Source: an uncultured Acidimicrobiaceae bacterium (GTDB lineage: Bacteria > Actinomycetota > Acidimicrobiia > Spongiisociales > SHLN01). From it: 36,337 bases of DNA. Positions within the stretch are counted from its first letter, which is position 1, and each line of letters begins with the position of its first letter. Below the pieces are notes generated by a model that saw nothing but the letters and a program-made list of their open reading frames with translations, was not told the origin of the DNA and did not search any database. The stretch is taken from contig CAMYMH010000028.1 of the NCBI GenBank assembly GCA_947259275.1, forward strand, positions 1 through 36,337. The letters run 5' to 3'. Positions 14,045 to 22,374 of the stretch are shown here, in pieces. The position numbers and the translations under genes are program-made.

Positions 14045-15447
14045 GGCTGCTCCAGCACGAACTTGTGGTCGCCGATCGACGTGGGGTATTCCCCCGATAG
14101 GCAGGCATTACAGAACGTCTGGTTGGCGTCGGGCAGCGCCGATTCCAGACCCTCGAGCGTCAGGTAACCGAGTGAATCGACTTCGAGAAACTTGGCGATC
14201 TCGGCCTCGGTCCGATGGGCGGCCAGCAGCGAGCTCTGGTCGGAGGTGTCCATCCCGTAGAAGCACGGCCATCGGTATGGGGGCGACGAAATCCGGAGGT
14301 GAACCTCCCGGGCACCAGCCGCTCGCACCAGCTCAACCAATTGGCGGGTGGTTGAGCCCCGCACCACCGAGTCGTCCACCAGGATCACACGTCGGCCGTC
14401 CAGCGTGTCCTTGATGGGGTTGAGCTTCAATCGGATGCCCTGCTCGCGCAACATCTGCTCGGGCTCGATGAAGGTCCGCCCGACGTAGCGGTTCTTGACC
14501 AGCCCGTCTTCGTAGGGGATGCCCGACTCCCAGGCGAAGCCCTGGGCGGCCGGGATACCGGATTCGGGCACGGGCACTACGACGTCGGCGTCCACCGGCG
14601 ACTCCTGGGCGAGCCGACGTCCCATCAACACCCGGGCGGCGTGCACGTTCTGGCCGGCGAGGATGCTGTCGGGCCGGGCGAAGTACACGTATTCGAACAC
14701 GCACAAACGCGAAGGTGCGGTTCCCTGCGGGAACGAAGAGGTGACGCCGGCCTCGGCGAGCACGATCATCTCGCCCGGCAGGACATCGTGTTCGAAACGG
14801 GCGCCGACCAGGTCGAGGGCTGCGGTCTCGGAGGCCACCACCCAGCCGTCATCACCAATGCGGCCGAGCGACAAAGGACGGAATCCGCGCGGGTCGCGCA
14901 CGGCCACCACGGAAGTGTCGTCCATCACTACCAGGGTGTAGGCGCCTTCGAATTCTGGTACCACCGCGGCGATCGCATCCGGCAAGGGGATGTTCTCGTC
15001 CTTGTGGATCTGTTCGGCAATCGCGCTGGCCATGAGCTCGGAGTCGGTGGTCCCGGCGGCCGACCCGAGTCGCATCGCCAAGGCCGAGGTGTTGGTGAGG
15101 TTGCCGTTGTGGCCGAGGGCGATGCTGCGGTGGCCGACCGCCCGGAATGCCGGCTGGGCGTTCTCCCACGTGCTCGAACCGGTGGTCGAATAGCGGGTGT
15201 GGCCGATGCCGATGTCACCGCGCAGTCCGGCCAGCTTGTTGTGGTCGAACACCGTGGACAGCAATCCCATGTTCTTGTATGCGGTGAGGCGATTGCCGTC
15301 GGAAACCGCAATCCCGGCGCTCTCCTGGCCGCGATGTTGGAGCGCGAACAGACCGAAGTAGATGAGGTTGGCGATGTGAGTTCCCGGCGCGTAGGCGCCA
15401 AACACACCGCATGCCTCACCCGGCTTATCGGCGAAGGGGCTATTCAT
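14041..15447 (-). CDS. purF: Amidophosphoribosyltransferase
   Basis: A 468-residue enzyme catalysing the first committed step, PRPP plus glutamine to phosphoribosylamine. The start at ATG 15447 gives a 12-residue propeptide before the glutaminase nucleophile Cys13 (EACGVFG), as in B. subtilis PurF; a longer in-frame start at 15480 would lie inside purL. The PRPP loop is VILVDDSVVRGSTTR. Cysteines in LCVFEYVYF, WPCFYGMD and FCNACLSG are at the places of the [4Fe-4S] ligands of the Bacillus-type enzyme, so this is the oxygen-sensitive Fe-S class. It overlaps purL by 8 nt and purM by 4 nt. Confidence 0.97.
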   Translation of the reverse strand: MNSPFADKPGEACGVFGAYAPGTHIANLIYFGLFALQHRGQESAGIAVSDGNRLTAYKNMGLLSTVFDHNKLAGLRGDIGIGHTRYSTTGSSTWENAQPAFRAVGHRSIALGHNGNLTNTSALAMRLGSAAGTTDSELMASAIAEQIHKDENIPLPDAIAAVVPEFEGAYTLVVMDDTSVVAVRDPRGFRPLSLGRIGDDGWVVASETAALDLVGARFEHDVLPGEMIVLAEAGVTSSFPQGTAPSRLCVFEYVYFARPDSILAGQNVHAARVLMGRRLAQESPVDADVVVPVPESGIPAAQGFAWESGIPYEDGLVKNRYVGRTFIEPEQMLREQGIRLKLNPIKDTLDGRRVILVDDSVVRGSTTRQLVELVRAAGAREVHLRISSPPYRWPCFYGMDTSDQSSLLAAHRTEAEIAKFLEVDSLGYLTLEGLESALPDANQTFCNACLSGEYPTSIGDHKFVLEQP

Positions 15448-17629
15448 GGAGCGCTCCGCGCATCTTGGCGGCGATGGCATCGGTCCATACCGCCGTGATC
15501 CGTGCTAGCGGCACCTCTACCGTCGTCTGGTTCACGATGGAGATGTCCGACCCCCCGGTGATTCCGATATCGCGGACTTCGCACCCTTCTTCACGAGCAA
15601 GCTGACCGACCTCGGCCGCCCGGTCGGACGGGACCAGGCACAGAAAGCGGTGGGGGTCCTCGCCGAACGCCCCCGGTACCGAGTCGACCTCGACCTGCCC
15701 CCCCACCCCGGCGGCCACCAGCAGCTCGGCGGCCGCGATCAGCGCGCCGCCCTGCGAGACATCGTGGAGCACCGCGCCGGGAACCACGTGGGCGATGCGA
15801 ATCGCCAGCTCGATGCTGCGTCCGCCCTCGTCGGCGTCGATGCGGGTCGGCCGGCCCCCGAGCGTGCCGCGCACCACCCGCTGATAGGCGCTGCCTGCCA
15901 GGTTGTCGCTCTGGGCGGGACCGATGAGCAGGATGGCCATGCCTGCTTCGAGTTGACGGGGCCGCACCGGGATCGGCTCCGCCAGGCCGAGCAGGCCAAC
16001 GACGGGGGTGGGAAAGATGTCGTGCCCGTCGGTCTCGTTGTAGAAGGACACGTTGCCGCCGACGATGGGAACTCCCAGGGTCTCACAGGCGGCGCCGAGG
16101 CCGGCGAGCGTCTCGGTGAATTGCCACATGACTTCCGGCTTTTCCGGGTTCCCGAGATTGAGGTTGTCGACGACCGCCAGGGGGCGGGCTCCGAGCACGG
16201 CAACATTGAGGGCGGCCTCGTATACCAGGCGCTCGGCACCTCGCCGGGGGTCGAGCTGGCAAAGCCGGCCGTTGCCGTCGGTGGAAACCGCCAGTCCCTT
16301 GTCGGTGCCCCGCACCCGGATGAGCGACCCATCCCGGCCCGGACCGTGCACGGTGTTGAGAAACAGCATGTGGTCGAACTGCTCGTATACCCAGGACCGG
16401 TCCCCCAGCGCCGGGTCTCCCAGCAGGGCGAGCAGGGCCACGTCGAACGGGACGTCGGCGGCTGGTTCGGCGAGATTCCACAGGTCCTTCAGCCAGTCGG
16501 GTCGGGCGATCGGGCGCCGCAGGATGGGCGCCTCGTCGGTCAGGGAGGCGGCCGGCACATCGACCACCTGGGCGCCGTTGTGATAAACCCGCAGCCGGTC
16601 GCCATCGGCAACGGTGCCGACCACGGAGGCTTCGATCTCCCACTTGGCTGCGACCTCGAGCACTTCGTCGACCTGAGCGGGCGCCACGAACGCCATCATC
16701 CGCTCCTGTGACTCGGACATCAACATCTCGGGGGCGGTCATCTCGGCCTCGCGCAGATGGACGGCGTCGAGGTTCAGGTCCATGCCCACCCCGGCTCGGG
16801 CGGCAGGCTCGCTGGTGGCACAGGTGAGACCGGCGGCGCCCAGGTCCTGGACGCCGACCACCAGGCGCCGTTCGTACAGGTCGAGGCAGGCCTCGATGAG
16901 CTTCTTCTCTTCGAATGGGTCGCCCACCTGAACCGATGGCCGCTTGGCTCCCGCGTCCTCGTCGAAGCCGGCCGAGGCCAGGACCGAGGCGCCGCCGATG
17001 CCGTCCCGGCCGGTCGATGCACCCAGCAGCACCGCCACCGTGCCGGGCGGCCCGGCGGTGCCGAGCACCAGCTGGTCATCCCGCAGGATTCCCAGGCACA
17101 TGACATTGACGAGTGGGTTGCCGGCGTAGACGGGGTCGAACTCGACTTCCCCGCCCAGCGTCGGTACCCCGACCGCATTGCCATATCCAGCGATGCCGGC
17201 CACAACCCCGTTGAACAGGTACCGGGTGTGAGGGTCGGCCAGATCGCCAAAGCGGATCTGATTCCATAATCCGACCGGCCGGGCACCCATGGTGAAGATG
17301 TCGCGCAGGATGCCTCCCACCCCGGTGGCGGCTCCCTGGTATGGCTCGACGAAGGACGGATGGTTGTGACTCTCGATGCGCAGCGCCGCCAGCCATCCGT
17401 CGCCGATGTCGACCACACCGGCGTTCTCTCCCGGACCGACCACCACCCAGGGTGCGTCGGTGGGGAGGCTTCCGAGGTGGGCGCGCGACGACTTGTAAGA
17501 GCAGTGCTCCGACCACATCACCGAGTACATGGCCAGCTCGGGATCCTCGGGCGGGCGGCCGAGGATCTGGTGGACTGCCTGGAATTCGTCGTCGGTCATG
17601 CCGAGCCGCCGGTGGAGGGTCTCAGGCAC
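15440..17629 (-). CDS. purL: Phosphoribosylformylglycinamidine synthase subunit PurL (small form)
   Basis: A 729-residue FGAM synthetase subunit that works with PurQ (glutaminase) and PurS. GTG 17629 is chosen because it follows GGGAG and overlaps the purQ stop by 8 nt; the longer open frame to 17710 lies inside purQ. Recognisable stretches include MWSEHCSYKSSR (residues ~38-49), the ATP-binding VVGPGENAGVVDIGDGW, ESHNHPSFVEPYQGAATGVGG and VGGNVSFYNET. The length matches the small PurL class (about 720-740) and not the ~1300-residue fused enzyme, consistent with separate purS and purQ next door. Confidence 0.97.
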   Translation of the reverse strand: MPETLHRRLGMTDDEFQAVHQILGRPPEDPELAMYSVMWSEHCSYKSSRAHLGSLPTDAPWVVVGPGENAGVVDIGDGWLAALRIESHNHPSFVEPYQGAATGVGGILRDIFTMGARPVGLWNQIRFGDLADPHTRYLFNGVVAGIAGYGNAVGVPTLGGEVEFDPVYAGNPLVNVMCLGILRDDQLVLGTAGPPGTVAVLLGASTGRDGIGGASVLASAGFDEDAGAKRPSVQVGDPFEEKKLIEACLDLYERRLVVGVQDLGAAGLTCATSEPAARAGVGMDLNLDAVHLREAEMTAPEMLMSESQERMMAFVAPAQVDEVLEVAAKWEIEASVVGTVADGDRLRVYHNGAQVVDVPAASLTDEAPILRRPIARPDWLKDLWNLAEPAADVPFDVALLALLGDPALGDRSWVYEQFDHMLFLNTVHGPGRDGSLIRVRGTDKGLAVSTDGNGRLCQLDPRRGAERLVYEAALNVAVLGARPLAVVDNLNLGNPEKPEVMWQFTETLAGLGAACETLGVPIVGGNVSFYNETDGHDIFPTPVVGLLGLAEPIPVRPRQLEAGMAILLIGPAQSDNLAGSAYQRVVRGTLGGRPTRIDADEGGRSIELAIRIAHVVPGAVLHDVSQGGALIAAAELLVAAGVGGQVEVDSVPGAFGEDPHRFLCLVPSDRAAEVGQLAREEGCEVRDIGITGGSDISIVNQTTVEVPLARITAVWTDAIAAKMRGALHE

Positions 17630-18308
17630 GGGATACTCCCACCGACTCGACGGAGGCGACGAAGGACTCGAGCAACACCCGCCCATCGGTCGAGGCCATG
17701 AAATCCTCAATCGCCCTTTCCGGATGTGGCATCAGCCCGGCAATGGTCCCGGTCTGGTTGGCGATGCCGGCCACGCTGCCCGAAGAGCCGTTCGGGTTGG
17801 CCCGTCCGGTGATCGACCCATCCGGCTCGCAATAGCGGAGGATGGTGTTGGGGGCATCGGGACCGGGCACGTAGTTGCCCTCGTACGAGTTGAGCGGGAT
17901 GGTCAGCACCTGGCCCACAGCGGCGGCCCGGGTGAGGATTGAATCGGTCGACTCGACCCTGAGCTGGACCGGCCGGCAAATGAACCGGAGGTCGCGATTG
18001 GCGATGAGGGCCCCCGGCAGCAGCCCGGCCTCGCACAGGACCTGGAACCCGTTGCAGATGCCGAGCACCGGGCGTCCCTCGGCGGCGAGCTTTTCGACCG
18101 CCGCCATAACTGGGGAGAAGCGGGCGATGGCTCCGGTGCGGAGGTAGTCGCCGTGGGCGAAGCCGCCCGGGAGCACCACCGCCTCGAGCCCGTCGAGCGA
18201 GGTCTCGCGGTGCCACACCGGCACGGTGGTGGCGCCGAAAGATTCGAGGGCGTAACCCACATCGTGCTCGCAGTTGGTGCCCGGGAACGCAACGATGCCG
18301 ACGGTCAA
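17622..18308 (-). CDS. purQ: Phosphoribosylformylglycinamidine synthase glutaminase subunit PurQ
   Basis: A 228-residue class I glutamine amidotransferase that supplies ammonia to PurL. The start is TTG 18308, read as LTVGIVAFPGTNCEHD. It overlaps the purS stop as TTGA, and no ATG or GTG fits as well. The nucleophile lies in LGICNGFQVL, and the catalytic His-Glu in LMPHPERAIED. LPGGFAHGDYLRTGAIA is the typical PurQ stretch. The rare TTG start together with overlap coupling may hold PurQ output in step with PurS and PurL. Confidence 0.96.
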   Translation of the reverse strand: MTVGIVAFPGTNCEHDVGYALESFGATTVPVWHRETSLDGLEAVVLPGGFAHGDYLRTGAIARFSPVMAAVEKLAAEGRPVLGICNGFQVLCEAGLLPGALIANRDLRFICRPVQLRVESTDSILTRAAAVGQVLTIPLNSYEGNYVPGPDAPNTILRYCEPDGSITGRANPNGSSGSVAGIANQTGTIAGLMPHPERAIEDFMASTDGRVLLESFVASVESVGVSRA

Positions 18309-18547
18309 TCGAAGATCTCGATCTCGTAGTCCTCCATCACCGGGTTGGCGAGCATCTTCTCGCACATCCCGCGCACTGCCGACAGGACGTACTCGCGGTC
18401 GCGGCCGGGCATGGAGACCTCGACGGTTCGATTCACCCGCACGGTGCCGACGTCGCCGTAGCCGAGGTCCACCAGGGCTCGGGCAATAGTGGCTCCCTCG
18501 GGATCGGCGATCTCGTCTCGCCGGGTGATGGTGACCACTGCTCTCAT
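18305..18547 (-). CDS. purS: Phosphoribosylformylglycinamidine synthase subunit PurS
   Basis: An 80-residue PurS, the small bridging subunit of the three-part FGAM synthetase. Features are VVTITRRDEIADPEGATIARAL at the N-terminus, VRVNRTVEVSM in the middle and an acidic end with CEKMLANPVMEDYEIE. The ATG start overlaps the purC stop (ATGA at 18544-18547). Its presence explains the short PurL downstream. Confidence 0.95.
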   Translation of the reverse strand: MRAVVTITRRDEIADPEGATIARALVDLGYGDVGTVRVNRTVEVSMPGRDREYVLSAVRGMCEKMLANPVMEDYEIEIFD

Positions 18548-19443
18548 GCCGGTGTCTCCGGGAAATCCGATCCGGTGATCAACTCATAGGCTTCCACGTA
18601 GCGGGCGCGAGTGCCGGTCCGGACGTCGGCCGGCATCGCCGGGGCGGGCGGGGAGTGGTCCCATCCGGTCGAGTCGAGCCAGTCACGCACGTATTGCTTG
18701 TCGAACGAGGGCATCACCCGCCCCGGCTGGTATTCGTCGGCCGGCCAGTAGCGGCTCGAATCGGGGGTCAGCACCTCGTCGATGAGCAGCAGCTCGTCGT
18801 CGGCCCATCCGAACTCGAACTTGGTGTCGGCCAGCAGTACTCCATTGGAGGCCGCAGCCTCGGCCGCCCGCTGGTAGATGTCGATGGAGAGCGAACGGAG
18901 GCGTTGGTAGAGGTCGGCCCCCACCAGGTCGACGGCTCCTGTGACGGTGAGGTTCTCGTCGTGGCCCTCGGCGGCCTTGGTGGCCGGCGTGAAGATCGGC
19001 TCGGCCAGCTTCTCGCCCTGCTTGAGCCCGGCCGGCAGGTGCTCGGTGGTCGGCCCGCCGCCGGCCCGGTACTCGCTCCAGCTGCTCCCGTAGAGGTAGC
19101 CGCGCACCACGCACTCCATGGGGATCACCTCGGCCCGTCGCACGATCATGGCCCGCCCCGCCAGGTCGGCTCGTTCGGACGCGGTCAGGCCGAGGCCGGA
19201 GAGGTCGGTGGACAGGAAATGGTTCGGGGTGGCGAGGAAATCGAACCAGTGCAGCGAGAGGCCGGTCAGCACCCGTCCCTTGTCGGGGATGGTGTCGGGC
19301 AGGACGACGTCGTAGGCGGAGATACGGTCGCTGGCGACGAAGAGCAGGCGCCGTTGATCGATCTCATAGATCTCACGAACCTTGCCCGAAGCGATGTGTG
19401 CCAGCACGCGCGCGATTGTAGGGTCGGCGACCTCGGACTCCAC
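18544..19443 (-). CDS. purC: SAICAR synthetase
   Basis: A 299-residue enzyme joining CAIR and aspartate with ATP. Motifs: ASGKVREIYEID at the nucleotide-binding start, VASDRISAYDVVLPD, VECVVRGYL-like MECVVRGYLYGSSW, LADTKFEFG and LIDEVLTPDSSRYW. It is close in length to the ~290-residue eukaryote/actinobacterial type rather than the ~235-residue E. coli type. It starts with GTG 19443 on the base after the purE stop, so translation is likely coupled. It overlaps purS by 4 nt. Confidence 0.96.
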   Translation of the reverse strand: MESEVADPTIARVLAHIASGKVREIYEIDQRRLLFVASDRISAYDVVLPDTIPDKGRVLTGLSLHWFDFLATPNHFLSTDLSGLGLTASERADLAGRAMIVRRAEVIPMECVVRGYLYGSSWSEYRAGGGPTTEHLPAGLKQGEKLAEPIFTPATKAAEGHDENLTVTGAVDLVGADLYQRLRSLSIDIYQRAAEAAASNGVLLADTKFEFGWADDELLLIDEVLTPDSSRYWPADEYQPGRVMPSFDKQYVRDWLDSTGWDHSPPAPAMPADVRTGTRARYVEAYELITGSDFPETPA

Positions 19444-19917
19444 CTATCCCCGGTACACCTCGCGAAAAGTCTCCTCAGCCAGTTGCTCCCGGTATTCGGT
19501 GAGCGCCTTGGCGAGGCTCTCGTCCGTGAGTGCCAGGATGGCCACTGCCAGCAGAGCAGCGTTGGCCGCACCGTCGATTGCCACTGTCGCCACCGGCACC
19601 CCGGTCGGCATCTGCACGGTGGCCAGCAGAGCATCCAGCCCATCCAGGCTGGCGCTGAGTGGCACACCGATGACCGGCAGCGTGGTTCGCCCCGCCATGA
19701 CACCGGCGAGGTGGGCGGCTTTGCCGGCGCCGGCGATGATGACCCCGACTCCATCAGTGGCGGCCCCATCCGCGAATTCGAGAGCCCGGTCGAGCGTCTT
19801 GTGGGCGGACACAACCAAAACGTCGTGGGGCACGCCGAATTGCTCGAGAACCTCGGCGGCTTTGCCCATCACCGGCAGGTCCTTCTCCGATCCCATGAGG
19901 ACCGAGACTTTCCTCAT
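19444..19917 (-). CDS. purE: PurE, CAIR-forming enzyme (N5-CAIR mutase or AIR carboxylase)
   Basis: A 157-residue PurE starting at ATG 19917, preceded by GAGGAGC; the longer open frame to 20031 lies within purD. It has the PurE nucleotide loop as MGSEKDLPVM (usual form GSxSD), then VSAHKTLDRALEFA, IIAGAGKAAHLAGV and VQMPTGVPVATVAI. Class I PurE needs PurK, whereas class II acts directly on AIR and CO2. No purK is present in this operon, and SAHK rather than SAHR is a feature I associate with class II, but other parts look class I. The class is left open. It sits between purD (10-nt gap) and purC (no gap). Confidence 0.93.
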   Translation of the reverse strand: MRKVSVLMGSEKDLPVMGKAAEVLEQFGVPHDVLVVSAHKTLDRALEFADGAATDGVGVIIAGAGKAAHLAGVMAGRTTLPVIGVPLSASLDGLDALLATVQMPTGVPVATVAIDGAANAALLAVAILALTDESLAKALTEYREQLAEETFREVYRG

Positions 19918-19927
19918 TGCACGCTCC

Positions 19928-21175
19928 TCACGTCGCGATGTCGGTTCGATACTGCTTGCCGGCGAAGTCGATGGTGGAGGCGCGGGCGTAGGCGCGGGAG
20001 CGGGCGGTGTCGAGGTCGGGGCCGAGCCCAATCACGCTCAGCACCCGTCCTCCCGCCGTTACGAGACGGCCGGCGTCTGCCGCCGTCCCGGCCTGAAACA
20101 CCACTGAGCCCGTCTCCGGCAGGTCGAGCCCCGCGATCTCGTCACCCCGCACCGGACCCTCGGGGTAACCCTTGGCCGCCAGCACGACATTGACGGCGTG
20201 CTGGTCCGACCATTCAACGCTTGCGGTTGCGGCCGAACCTTCGACACAGGCAGCGATGAGCTCGAGGAGGTCGCTCTCCATAATCGGCAGGAGCGCCTGG
20301 GTCTCGGGATCGCCAAGCCGACAATTGAACTCGAGCACCTTCGGTCCGGTCTTCGTGAGCATGAGCCCGGCATAGATGAATCCGACGTAGGGGATGCCAT
20401 CTTCGGCCATCACCTTTAGTACCGGCTTGGCCATCTGGTCGATGGTGTCTTCCACGAAGTCGTCGCCGAATCCAGCCACCGGAGTGAACGACCCCATCCC
20501 GCCGGTATTTGGGCCCCGGTCGCCGTCGGCCAGCCGCTTGTAATCGCGGGCCGGTCGCAGCCCGATGACATCGGTGCCGTCGCACAAGCCGAACACACTG
20601 ACCTCGTCGCCGTCCAGGAACTCCTCGATCACCACGAGGTTGCCCGCCTTCCCGAACCGGCCCGAGAAGCAGTCGTCGACCCAGGCAATGGCCTGGTCGA
20701 GGTCCTCGGTGACCAACACACCCTTGCCGGCCGCCAATCCATCGGCCTTGATGACGTAGGGCCCGGAGGCGTGAATCAGGTAGTCGTGGGCAGCGTCGGC
20801 CGCGCTGAAGGTCGCTGACCCACCGGTAGGGACCCCGGCACGGCGCATGATGTCCTTGGCAAACGTCTTCGAGGTTTCGAGCTGGGCGGCTGCTCGAACC
20901 GGACCGAACACAGGAATGGAGGCCTCGCCGAGGGCGTCGGCCACTCCGGCAGCCAGCGGCGCCTCGGGGCCGATGACGACCAGGTCAATGGACTCGGAGG
21001 AGGCGAGCTCGATCACCGCGACCGGATCGGTCGGATCGACGTCCGCGATGGAGCCGATCTGCGCCAGCCCGGGATTGCCGGGAGCACTGACGAGGTGGTC
21101 GAGGCGAGGACTCTGAGCGAGCTTCCATCCGATAGCGTGCTCGCGACCTCCACCGCCTAGGAGCAGGACGTTCAT
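19928..21175 (-). CDS. purD: Phosphoribosylamine-glycine ligase (GAR synthetase)
   Basis: A 415-residue ATP-grasp ligase joining phosphoribosylamine and glycine, the second step of the pathway. ATG 21175 gives MNVLLLGGGGREHAIGWKL, the standard N-terminus; a longer frame to 21304 adds unrelated residues. ATP-grasp signatures are YVIKADGLAAGKGV, DGDEVSVFGLCDG, GPNTGGMGSFTPV and VLEFNCRLGDPETQ. It is the first gene of the eight-gene purine operon. No ribosome binding site precedes it; a TATCCT box 6 nt upstream points to a leaderless transcript. Confidence 0.97.
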   Translation of the reverse strand: MNVLLLGGGGREHAIGWKLAQSPRLDHLVSAPGNPGLAQIGSIADVDPTDPVAVIELASSESIDLVVIGPEAPLAAGVADALGEASIPVFGPVRAAAQLETSKTFAKDIMRRAGVPTGGSATFSAADAAHDYLIHASGPYVIKADGLAAGKGVLVTEDLDQAIAWVDDCFSGRFGKAGNLVVIEEFLDGDEVSVFGLCDGTDVIGLRPARDYKRLADGDRGPNTGGMGSFTPVAGFGDDFVEDTIDQMAKPVLKVMAEDGIPYVGFIYAGLMLTKTGPKVLEFNCRLGDPETQALLPIMESDLLELIAACVEGSAATASVEWSDQHAVNVVLAAKGYPEGPVRGDEIAGLDLPETGSVVFQAGTAADAGRLVTAGGRVLSVIGLGPDLDTARSRAYARASTIDFAGKQYRTDIAT

Positions 21176-21181
21176 CCGGCG

Positions 21182-21187
21182 AGGATA
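21182..21187 (-). promoter_or_regulatory. Leaderless-type -10 box of the purDECSQLFM operon
   Basis: On the minus strand TATCCT is followed by CGCCGG and then ATG of purD. TTGACA also occurs 8 nt before the box, too close for a normal -35. The match to the purN box in sequence and spacing suggests shared control. The rest of the gap to 21450 shows no gene I would support. Confidence 0.6.
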
Positions 21188-21450
21188 CCGCTCGCTGTCA
21201 AGGGTGTCCGAGTTAGCGGTCCAGCAGATATCCGAACGGGACCGGGTCCGCGCTCCGCCCGAGCCGTCAAATGTCACTTGGCGCCACGCCTGGCGGTCGG
21301 CCATAGTCCCAAGATCCGAGCGCGAGGTGCCGTTGTGTGCGGGTCAACGAACGGTTCTCTGTAGAAGTCCGATTCGAATTGGGACCTCCGGCCCCTGGAG
21401 ACATCCCGGCGCCGCGGCAAGATGATCGAAAGGACATCGAGGAGGGCAAC

Positions 21451-22158
21451 ATGGCGGCCGGACCGGAATCGGATATCACACGGCTTGGACATCACACGGC
21501 TCGCCCTCCCGGTGTCGGCGTTCTGGCTGCGCTTGAGGGCGTCGCCCTCATCGTGTGGCACCTGGTCGCCACCCCATTCATCGGGCGGAGGCGGCTGCGG
21601 TGGGGCACGGTGAGAACCGAGACAACTGATTCGCTTCCGGGCGATGAGTTCGTGCCTGAGCCCAAGTGGTCGTACACCCTGGGAATCGCCGTCGATGCAT
21701 CGCCGGAGGATGTATGGCCCTGGATCGCCCAGATCGGACAGGGCCGCGGCGGTTTCTACACCTATCAGACGCTTGAGAACATGGCCGGTTGCAGGATCGC
21801 CAACACGACCGAGATCCTGCCCGATCACCAGCATCCGGTGGTTGGCGACGACATCTACCTGCATCCGACCGCACCGCCGATGCGAATAGAGATCGTGGAT
21901 CCTCCGACCGCTCTCGTGCTATTTGGGTCACCCGCCGATATCGGTATCGAGGAGGGCGGGGGAGTGTCAACTTGGCAATTCGTCGTCAACCGTGGACCCG
22001 ATGGCGACAGCCGGCTACTGACCAGGGGCCGTTACGACTACACCCCGGATTGGAAGAGCCGCCTCGCGTTTGGACGCTTCCCTATCGAAGTGATCACTTT
22101 CGTGATGAGCCGCAAGATGATGCTCGAGATCAAGAGGCTGGCTGAGCGCGACCCCTAG
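21451..22158 (+). CDS. SRPBCC-superfamily protein
   Basis: A 235-residue protein with a START/Bet v1-like (SRPBCC) domain. A hydrophobic segment (residues ~20-40) precedes the domain. The strongest match is VDASPEDVWPWIAQIGQGRGGFYTYQTLENMAGCR-type sequence at ~88-123 (WPWIAQIGQGRGGFY is characteristic), followed by the usual VGDDIYLHP and VDPPTALVLFG strands. These proteins bind hydrophobic ligands; this subfamily is common in actinobacteria and has no assigned reaction. ATG 21451 is chosen because GAGGAGGGCAAC lies directly before it. The open frame extends upstream to 21337 without a better start. It is divergent from purD, with a 275-nt gap, and convergent with the LLM oxidoreductase. Confidence 0.8.
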   Translation: MAAGPESDITRLGHHTARPPGVGVLAALEGVALIVWHLVATPFIGRRRLRWGTVRTETTDSLPGDEFVPEPKWSYTLGIAVDASPEDVWPWIAQIGQGRGGFYTYQTLENMAGCRIANTTEILPDHQHPVVGDDIYLHPTAPPMRIEIVDPPTALVLFGSPADIGIEEGGGVSTWQFVVNRGPDGDSRLLTRGRYDYTPDWKSRLAFGRFPIEVITFVMSRKMMLEIKRLAERDP

Positions 22159-22242
22159 CCAATGCCGATTTCGTTCCCGACGAGTCAAGGGCTTCCGGCG
22201 ACGGATCGGCCGCGCACAGCAGGTCGTTCTGTTCAAGACCGA

Positions 22243-22262
22243 CCGGGCTAGCAGCCGCCCGG
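22243..22262 (+). terminator. Hairpin between convergent genes, weak terminator candidate
   Basis: CCGGGC, eight bases, GCCCGG, within the 216-nt gap after the SRPBCC gene. No T-run follows on either strand. Nothing else is evident in 22159-22374. Confidence 0.3.
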
Positions 22263-22374
22263 CGATGATCTCCAGCACCAGGACTGCAGCGGAGGTGACG
22301 AACACGAGCAACCGGGCTCATAGTGGTGACATGACGCGCTCTATCCCACCGACGACCCCGTAGCCGATACCCAC

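Noticed and set aside
15650..16711. Long open frame (353 codons) on the plus strand opposite purL
   Set aside because: It lies wholly antisense to a clear purL gene. Such frames are expected in GC-rich DNA, and its residues have no domain-like pattern.
18655..20193. Open frame of 512 codons on the plus strand opposite purC, purE and purD
   Set aside because: It spans three overlapping real genes on the other strand, including their junctions, and is low in hydrophobic pattern.
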